The position numbers were made by a program, and so were the translations under genes. A model generated the notes under the pieces. That model did no database searches, was not told the DNA's origin, and was given only the letters and a program-made list of their open reading frames with translations. This document shows positions 34,458-40,398 of a stretch of 47,123 bases of DNA, in pieces. Origin of the DNA: a bacterium (lineage in GTDB: Bacteria > JAUVQV01 > DATDCY01); the NCBI GenBank assembly GCA_036524115.1, contig DATDCY010000037.1, forward strand, positions 1 to 47,123, written 5' to 3'. The number at the start of each line of letters is the position of its first letter. The stretch's first letter is position 1.

Positions 34458-35518
34458 CGACCCGCGCCGACCTGCGCTTCCTCGGCTCGATCCTCGCGTC
34501 GAATTTCCGCCGGCTGGCCCATCCCTTCAAGATCTCGTTCGCGGTCACCTACCGCTGCAACATGCGCTGCGCGATGTGCAACATCTGGCGCAAGACGCCG
34601 GCCGGCCGCGAGCTGGACGCCGCCGAGATCGACCGGTTCTTCCGGCACGCGACGGGCGCCTACTGGGTGGGCATCACCGGGGGCGAGCCCTTCCTGCGCG
34701 AGGACCTGCCGGAGATCATCGACAGCGTCTGCCGCCACTCGCGCCGCCTGCGTTCCATCCACTTCGCGACGAACGGGTCGTTCGGAGAGCGCGCCGTCGC
34801 GGCGGTCGGACGCATCCACGGGCACCTGCCGCGCCTGCCGGTCGTCGTCACCGTCAGCATCGACGGGCCGCGCGAGCTGCACGACCGGATCCGCGGCAGG
34901 AGCGGCGCCTGGGACGCGGCGGTCGCCACGTTCACGCGGCTGAAGGCGACGCCGGGCGTCAAGGCGCAGGTCGGCTTCACGCTCTCGCACGCCAACGTCG
35001 GCCGGTTCGAGGACGCCCTGGGCGCGCTGCGCGCCGCCTTCCCCGCCCTGCGCTTCGACGACGTCAACGTCAACATCTTCCAGCGCTCCTCCTTCTACTA
35101 CGAGAACCTGGAGGTCCCGCGGCCCGACCCGGGGCTGCTGGCCGCGCAGATCGAGTGCATCCTGGCCCTCGACGGCGGGGAGGCCTCGATCCACAACTTC
35201 CTGCGGCGGCGCTACCTGCGCCTCCACGACAGCTTCGCCCGGACCCGCCGGTGCCCGCTCACGTGCCAGGCGCTCTCCTCGACGTGCTACGTCGACCCGT
35301 CCGGGGACCTCTACCCCTGCGCCGTCTACCGGAGGCGTCTCCTGAACGTCCGGGAACTCGATGCGCCGCTGGAGCAGGCCTGGTCGTCCGAGCAGGCGCA
35401 CCGCATCGCCTTCGAGTGCTCCCACGACCAGTGCCCCGGGTGCTGGAATCCCTGCGACGCCTTCAGCGCCATCGGCGGCTCGCTCGTGCGCGCGGCGCTC
35501 GGCAGACCCCGGCGATGA
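34454..35518 (+). CDS. Radical SAM protein with SPASM-like C-terminus (first of tandem pair)
   Basis: A 354-residue enzyme. CNMRCAMC gives the SAM-cluster cysteines 35, 39 and 42; TGGEPFLRED, FATNGS and VSIDGPRELHD are the expected core motifs. The end carries further cysteines (CPLTCQALSSTC, LYPCAV, CSHDQCPGCWNPC), enough for one or more auxiliary clusters. The GTG start overlaps the previous stop. No PqqD-like peptide-binding domain precedes the barrel. It may modify a sugar, a lipid or a peptide; it could be relevant that a 20-residue peptide is encoded 4.8 kb away. Substrate unknown. Confidence 0.88.
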   Translation: MTTRADLRFLGSILASNFRRLAHPFKISFAVTYRCNMRCAMCNIWRKTPAGRELDAAEIDRFFRHATGAYWVGITGGEPFLREDLPEIIDSVCRHSRRLRSIHFATNGSFGERAVAAVGRIHGHLPRLPVVVTVSIDGPRELHDRIRGRSGAWDAAVATFTRLKATPGVKAQVGFTLSHANVGRFEDALGALRAAFPALRFDDVNVNIFQRSSFYYENLEVPRPDPGLLAAQIECILALDGGEASIHNFLRRRYLRLHDSFARTRRCPLTCQALSSTCYVDPSGDLYPCAVYRRRLLNVRELDAPLEQAWSSEQAHRIAFECSHDQCPGCWNPCDAFSAIGGSLVRAALGRPRR

Positions 35519-36582
35519 GAACGCCGCATGTGGACCGCATTCGCAGGAGTCTCGGGCTGCTCGGCGCCGTCGCGGCCTCGAACTTCCGGCGCCTGCGCCA
35601 CCCGACGACGCTCTCGTTCGCGGTCACCTGGCGCTGCAACCTGCGCTGCCGGACGTGCAACATCTGGCGTCGCGCGCCGACGGACGGGGAGCTGACGCCG
35701 GCGCAGGCCGACGACTTCTTCCGCCGCACGGACGGCTTCCGCTGGGTGGGCCTCACGGGCGGGGAGCCGCTCCTGCGCCCCGACCTCGCGGCGATCGTCG
35801 ACGCCGCCGCCCGCTGCCGCACCCTGGACACCATCCAGATCAACACCAACGGGCAGCTCCGCGAGGCGGCGCTCGCGCTGCTCGAACACGTCCGCCGGCG
35901 CCATCCCCGCCTGCGCGTGGTCCTCACGGTGAGCGTCGACGGACCGCCCGATGTCCACAACCGCATCCGCGGCAAGGCGGGTGCCTGGGAGCGCGCCGCC
36001 GCAACGTTCGTCGCCGCCAAATCGGTCCGCGGCGTCAAGGCGCAGGTCGGCTACACGATCTGCGCCGACAACCTTGGCCGATTCGCGGCCGCGTACGAGG
36101 CGCTGCGCTCGGCGTGGCCGGCCCTGCGCTTCGACGACGTCAACGTGAACGTCTTCCAGACCTCGGGCCACTACTACGGCAACGAGGGGATGGCCCCGCC
36201 GGATGACACCGCCCTGTTCCGCGAGATCGACGCCATTCTCGCGCTGGACCGCGACCGCCCCAGCGTGAACAACGCCCTGCGCCGGCGCTACCTGCGTCTC
36301 TACCAGCGCTACCTCGCCGAGCGCCGCAGCCCGCTGCGCTGCCAGGCGCTCTCGGTGACCTGCTTCCTCGACCCGGCGGGCGACCTCTACCCGTGCGTCG
36401 TCTTCCCGAGGGTCCTGGCGAACGTGCGTTCGCTGGAGGGGGGCCTGCGCGACCTGTGGGGTACGGCGGCGGCCCGGGCATTGCACCGGCAGTGCTCGAG
36501 CGGCGGATGCCCGGCCTGCTGGAGCCCCTGCAACGCGTTCAGCGCCATCGGCGGCTCGCTCCTGCGGGCGGCGTTGACCTGA
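35515..36582 (+). CDS. Radical SAM protein with SPASM-like C-terminus (second of tandem pair)
   Basis: A 355-residue close paralogue of the preceding gene, overlapping it by ATGA. CNLRCRTC supplies cysteines 41, 45 and 48; TGGEPLLRPD, NTNGQL and VSVDGPPDVHNRIRG follow. The C-terminal cysteines are in the same pattern (LRCQALSVTC, LYPCVV, CSSGGCPACWSPC). Long blocks such as PALRFDDVNVN and CNAFSAIGGSLLRAAL match the first copy with few changes, so this is a tandem duplication. Two copies kept side by side suggest either two substrates or a heteromeric pair. Last gene of the plus-strand operon. Confidence 0.88.
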   Translation: MRTPHVDRIRRSLGLLGAVAASNFRRLRHPTTLSFAVTWRCNLRCRTCNIWRRAPTDGELTPAQADDFFRRTDGFRWVGLTGGEPLLRPDLAAIVDAAARCRTLDTIQINTNGQLREAALALLEHVRRRHPRLRVVLTVSVDGPPDVHNRIRGKAGAWERAAATFVAAKSVRGVKAQVGYTICADNLGRFAAAYEALRSAWPALRFDDVNVNVFQTSGHYYGNEGMAPPDDTALFREIDAILALDRDRPSVNNALRRRYLRLYQRYLAERRSPLRCQALSVTCFLDPAGDLYPCVVFPRVLANVRSLEGGLRDLWGTAAARALHRQCSSGGCPACWSPCNAFSAIGGSLLRAALT

Positions 36583-36614
36583 AAGCGCCGCGAGGGACCG
36601 CGGCACCAGGCGCG

Positions 36615-37769
36615 TCAGGGCGCCAGCAGCCGCAACACCTGGGGATAGAGTTCCCGCGCCAGGTAGCGATGGCCGGCGACGTTCGGGTGGTTCTCGTCGA
36701 GAAAGAGGGAACCCCAGAACCGCGCGACCTCCTCGGGGCGCTCCCGCGCCGCCTCCATGACCGCCGTGATCTCGACGATGCCGGAGCCGCCGCCGGCCAC
36801 ACCGAGCGCCTTGCTCAAGTCGCTGCGCAAGTCGGGGAGCGGATCCACGAACGTGATCCCGTGCTTCCGGCAGAAACCTCCGAGGATCTCCTGCGGCGAA
36901 TCCACCCGGGCGACGTAGACCAGCTGGAAATCCCGCGGCGACGCGAGCACGACGAGCGGCACGTGCTGCGCGCCGGCCAGGGCCGCCAGCTTCTCCAGCC
37001 ACGTCAGGTAGTCGCGCCACCCCCGCTCGACCTCCGGGAGGTCCGCCCTGAAGACGAGGTTCTCCTCGGTGAGGGTCTCGCGCCGCCTCGCCTCCCGCTG
37101 CAGCCGCTCGCCCGAGGGCTCCAGGAACTCGATACTCGCGATCACATCCCGCAGGAACAGGTACAGCGCGCTGTGCCCCGACAGGAAGTAGTGGTAGTAC
37201 GGGCCGTCGATGACATCCGGCATCGTCGGCATCTCGCCCGCCCCCCCGAACCTCCTCAAATACGCGTACGGCTCGAGAACGTCGTTGAGGTTGAACTGGA
37301 GGATCGCGAGGTCCGGCTTGAACGCGAGGGCACGCTTGAAGTCCTGGTACTCCTGGAAGATCGAGTAGCCGGGGACCCCCAGGTCGAGCACTTCGTGCTT
37401 CCCCGGGGCGCCCCCGCCGTTCAACAGATGCTCCAGCACGCGCGGATAGGGCGCGTCGTCCGGCACCCCGTGGCCGAAGGACACCGAGTCGCCGAGGACG
37501 ACGATCCGGGTCGTGCCGGCCGGCTTCTCCTGGGAGACCTCCGGACCCCGGAAGCCGGACGAATTGATGGTGACGTCGTCAATCCCGGCGAAGTACTTCC
37601 GGACGCCGCGCCGCAGCCGGTAGATCTTGTCCCGGTCGTACTCGAAGAGACTTTCGTCGCGAAGCCGCTCCGGTGAGTACTTCAACCTGCACAGCGCCTC
37701 CGCCGTCCCGAGCAGGACGACGAGCGAGCAGACCGACAGGAGGATGTTCTTGCTGAGATCGCCCGACAT
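36615..37769 (-). CDS. Membrane-anchored SGNH/GDSL hydrolase
   Basis: A 384-residue protein with an N-terminal membrane segment (about 8-24). All SGNH blocks are clear: VLGDSVSFG with Asp94-Ser95, DLGVPGYS at 129-136, FNLNDV with Asn162-Asp163, and DENHPN with Asp358 and His361. It is the most canonical of the five SGNH proteins here and is likely an active esterase or acyl transferase on the outer side of the membrane. It lies 34 bp after a CDP-alcohol phosphatidyltransferase gene on the same strand, probably in one message. Confidence 0.87.
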   Translation of the reverse strand: MSGDLSKNILLSVCSLVVLLGTAEALCRLKYSPERLRDESLFEYDRDKIYRLRRGVRKYFAGIDDVTINSSGFRGPEVSQEKPAGTTRIVVLGDSVSFGHGVPDDAPYPRVLEHLLNGGGAPGKHEVLDLGVPGYSIFQEYQDFKRALAFKPDLAILQFNLNDVLEPYAYLRRFGGAGEMPTMPDVIDGPYYHYFLSGHSALYLFLRDVIASIEFLEPSGERLQREARRRETLTEENLVFRADLPEVERGWRDYLTWLEKLAALAGAQHVPLVVLASPRDFQLVYVARVDSPQEILGGFCRKHGITFVDPLPDLRSDLSKALGVAGGGSGIVEITAVMEAARERPEEVARFWGSLFLDENHPNVAGHRYLARELYPQVLRLLAP

Positions 37770-37803
37770 CGAAATGCCGCCCTTCCGCCCCGGCGCGTCC
37801 GCC

Positions 37804-38421
37804 TCAGGCGCGGAGTTCCTCCCGGAGCACCTCCCGGCTGTCGTAGACCAGGAGCGCGAAACGCACGACGTTCGCTGCCGTCACCGCGAGCGCCGCCCAC
37901 CACAACACCGGCCGCAGCCACACGCCCGCCCCGGGACCGCCGGCGGCCGGCTCCCGCCAGAGCAGGACCCCGCCGAGGAGGAAGACGGCGAACTTGCCGG
38001 CGAGGTAGGCCGCGCGCGACGTCCGCGATGCCACGAGGAGCCGCCCGAGGCGCGAGGTGTTGATGCCGAAGGTGCCGACCCCGCGCCGGTAGAGCAGACT
38101 GCGCACGAAGTCCGAGGCGAACGAGCGAGCGATGAAGACCAGGGGCACCGCGAGCGGGACCAGCCGCTTCCAGGCGAAGAAGACGAAGAGCAGGTTCTCC
38201 GTGATGCGGTCGCCGAGGGTGTCGAGAAGCCCGCCGGTCAGCGTGGAGGTGCGCAGGCGCCGCGCCACCCACCCATCGACCCCGTCGAGCAGGAAGACCG
38301 CCACGAGAAGGGCCACCCCGAGTCCCCGCAGGGTCTCGCTCTCGGCGCTCAGCGCGGCCAGCGTGGGGAAAACCAGGACCGTCCGGAGCAGGACCAGGAG
38401 GTTGGCGGCATTCTTGACCAT
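37804..38421 (-). CDS. CDP-alcohol phosphatidyltransferase family protein
   Basis: A 205-residue integral membrane enzyme with about five membrane segments. The full active-site motif D-G-x2-A-R-x8-G-x3-D-x3-D is present as Asp49, Gly50, Ala53, Arg54, Gly63, Asp67 and Asp71. Members join a CDP-linked lipid or alcohol to a second alcohol to make phosphatidylglycerol phosphate, phosphatidylinositol and similar lipids; the acceptor here cannot be told. In this setting it might build a lipid anchor or carrier for glycans, which is speculation. ATG at 38421, possibly 10 nt after a weak -10. Confidence 0.87.
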   Translation of the reverse strand: MVKNAANLLVLLRTVLVFPTLAALSAESETLRGLGVALLVAVFLLDGVDGWVARRLRTSTLTGGLLDTLGDRITENLLFVFFAWKRLVPLAVPLVFIARSFASDFVRSLLYRRGVGTFGINTSRLGRLLVASRTSRAAYLAGKFAVFLLGGVLLWREPAAGGPGAGVWLRPVLWWAALAVTAANVVRFALLVYDSREVLREELRA

Positions 38422-38431
38422 GTCGGGCGAG

Positions 38432-38459
38432 GATAAAGGAAACGACGTTCGACCATCAA
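38432..38459 (-). promoter_or_regulatory. Weak promoter candidate, TTGATG-N16-TTTATC
   Basis: Minus strand TTGATG (38459-38454) and TTTATC (38437-38432), 10 nt before the ATG at 38421. The hexamers are poor, but the distance to the start codon fits the pattern of the other promoters. Confidence 0.3.
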
Positions 38460-38597
38460 GGCCAATCGCCGCCTGAAGAACTCGACTTCTCGGCGGTCAC
38501 CGCGCCCCCGGAAGGCTGGTCCTCGGATGCGGCCCGCTCGAAAGCCTCCAGGTGCCGTCGCGCCCTCGCCGCCAGGGGAGACTTTCACGTTCCCCGT

Positions 38598-40211
38598 TCA
38601 TCGCCTCGCCCTTCCGTCCGCCGCCTCGAGCCGCTCGGCGACGTCCCGGTACGCGTCGATGTGCCGGAAATACTCCGGAACCGACTCCAGCCACCGCGCG
38701 GCCTCCGGGAGCATTCCCAGGTCGATGTATCCCCTGGCGAGCCCCAGCATCGCCAGGGGACTCACGCCGGGGATCCGTTCCATCACCTCTTCGAAGCGGC
38801 GGATGCCCTCCACGGGCCTCCCGGCTTCGAGGAGCAGGAAACCCAGCGCGAGACGGGCGTCGGTGAAGCCCGGGCGGACCTCCAGCGCGCGCCGCAACGC
38901 ACGCTCCGCGCGCCCGCGCTCGCCCGCGTCGGCGTAGGCCCCGGCCAGGAACAGCCAACTCCTGACGTTGCCCGGCTCCCTTCCCGTCTCGGCGGTCCAC
39001 AGTGTGATGCCATCGGCGAAATCCCGGTTGCGGATCGCGGTCCGCGCGGTCAGGAGCACAAGCGCAGCAGCGACGACCGCTGCGGTGGCCGCCAACGCCC
39101 GTGCCCGGCCGAGCCAGCGAGTCGCCGCGAGCAGGACGGCTGCAAGGAGCAGGCAGAAACCCACGGAAGGTAGGTAGGCGAAGCGCTCGGCCATGAGGAA
39201 CGGGGTCACCACCAGCAGGTTCGCGGTCGTCGCGAAGGCCGCGCAATGGAGCACCGCGCCGAGGGCCCAGGCCTGCCGCCGCCGCCACCCCGCCACGATG
39301 GCGACGACCGCCGCGATCGCCCCGGCGGCCACGGCCAGCCCCTGCACCGAACCGGCGCGGGAGACCGGGCCGATCATCGTGTCCACGAACGCAGCGTCCA
39401 GGCGCAATGGCGCGGCCAGCCGCACCGCGTAGAGGAATTGGACCTTCAGCGCCGTCAACACCCGTGCGGGCAGGTCCAGGAGGACCAACGGGTTGTCGAC
39501 CGGGTCCGGGAGGTTCCGGGGCAGCGACCCCGAGAGGAGCGCCCATTTCCGAAACGCCAGCCAGCATGCGGTCACCACGCACAGCAAGGCATACAGGGGC
39601 CAGCGCTCCCGCGCGACCGCCCTGCGCTCCCGAGTGCCGAAGACGTCCAGGAGCAGAAGCAGCGCGGGGAACGTCGCGGCGCTCTCTTTGGACAGCAGCG
39701 CGAGCGTGTACCATGCAGCGGCGACGACCCGGTGGAGACGCCCCCGGCGCAACGCCGACCGGGCCGCGAGAAGCACGAAGAGGGCGGCAAGCAGCTCTGC
39801 CCTCCCGGTGACGATGTCGATGACCTCAGTATGGACGGGGTGGACAGCGAAGAGCGCTCCGGCAAGCCACGAGAGCGCCAGCGGGACGCCGGCGGCGACG
39901 AGCACGACGGAGGTCAGAACGGCCACCCCGGCGTGCAGCAGGACGTTGACCAGATGGAAGAACACCGGCGCAGGCCCGAAGAGCCGCGCGCCGAGGGCGT
40001 ACGAGAGAATGGTCAGCGGGCGGTGGAGGCCGCTGCCGGCGCCCGTGCCCCAGTAGTCGGCCGCGACGATCGTCGGCAAGTCCGCCGACCACACCAGCGG
40101 ACTATCCCGGACTATGGCCAGGTCGTCGCCGATGAACGCACCCGGGAACGAGTTGACGTAGGCGCACAGCGCCAGCGCCACGATTGTCGCCGGGACGAGC
40201 GCCGGCGACAA
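38598..40211 (-). CDS. TMTC-like GT-C membrane glycosyltransferase with TPRs, divergent subgroup
   Basis: A 537-residue protein of the same subgroup as the gene at 22446: Asp pair at 29-30 (IGDDLAIV), HPVHTEVIDIVTGRAELL, LLSKESA and MAERFAYLP. Three or four TPRs follow from about residue 405. The start is unsure. A TTG at 40211 gives a complete first membrane segment but has no ribosome site, and it lies only 12 bp after the T-run of the terminator of the peptide gene; a GTG at 40181 is the alternative. No promoter is visible in that gap, so expression may depend on read-through of the terminator. Confidence 0.85.
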   Translation of the reverse strand: MSPALVPATIVALALCAYVNSFPGAFIGDDLAIVRDSPLVWSADLPTIVAADYWGTGAGSGLHRPLTILSYALGARLFGPAPVFFHLVNVLLHAGVAVLTSVVLVAAGVPLALSWLAGALFAVHPVHTEVIDIVTGRAELLAALFVLLAARSALRRGRLHRVVAAAWYTLALLSKESAATFPALLLLLDVFGTRERRAVARERWPLYALLCVVTACWLAFRKWALLSGSLPRNLPDPVDNPLVLLDLPARVLTALKVQFLYAVRLAAPLRLDAAFVDTMIGPVSRAGSVQGLAVAAGAIAAVVAIVAGWRRRQAWALGAVLHCAAFATTANLLVVTPFLMAERFAYLPSVGFCLLLAAVLLAATRWLGRARALAATAAVVAAALVLLTARTAIRNRDFADGITLWTAETGREPGNVRSWLFLAGAYADAGERGRAERALRRALEVRPGFTDARLALGFLLLEAGRPVEGIRRFEEVMERIPGVSPLAMLGLARGYIDLGMLPEAARWLESVPEYFRHIDAYRDVAERLEAADGRARR

Positions 40212-40223
40212 GGATCGGCCACG

Positions 40224-40257
40224 AAAAAGGGCCGGCGGACTCAGGGCCCGCCGGCCC
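40224..40257 (-). terminator. Strong intrinsic terminator
   Basis: Read on the minus strand, GGGCCGGCGG, a 9-nt loop and the perfect complement CCGCCGGCCC form a 10-bp GC-only stem followed directly by five Ts (40228-40224). It sits 21 bp after the stop of the 20-residue peptide gene and just before the start of the TMTC-like gene at 40211. It is the only clear intrinsic terminator I found in the window. Confidence 0.88.
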
Positions 40258-40278
40258 GGGAACTCAACAGCCCCCTGG

Positions 40279-40341
40279 TCAGCAGGGATGGACGTTCGAG
40301 CCCTTCACCACCATCGGCTTCGCATACTTCGTCTTCTTCAT
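40279..40341 (-). CDS. 20-residue peptide, possible modified-peptide precursor or leader peptide
   Basis: The peptide reads MKKTKYAKPMVVKGSNVHPC. It is preceded by a strong ribosome site (AAGGGGGGAG about 4 nt before the ATG), unlike most genes here, and closed by a strong terminator 21 bp after its stop. It begins 57 bp after the Ig-like protein gene on the same strand, so it is probably the last gene of that operon. The N-terminal KKxKYxKPxVV stretch resembles the Tyr-x-x-Pro leader motif that recognition domains bind in lasso-type and related ribosomal peptides; the possible core, SNVHPC, would be very short and ends in Cys. No signal peptide. I cannot place it in a named family. A regulatory leader peptide is the main alternative. 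Confidence 0.65.
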   Translation of the reverse strand: MKKTKYAKPMVVKGSNVHPC

Positions 40342-40398
40342 CGTCTCCCCCCTTTCGCTCAACCGGCCATGAGGCCGACTCACACCCGTTGCCCGCGC

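Noticed and set aside
38456-38584. A 42-codon minus-strand stretch ending in a stop, with a TPR-like helix (RARRHLEAFERAASEDQ)
   Set aside because: It could be the tail of a lost TPR gene, but there is no start, an in-frame stop lies directly upstream, and a simple frameshift of the gene at 38598 does not join the two. Too short to call.
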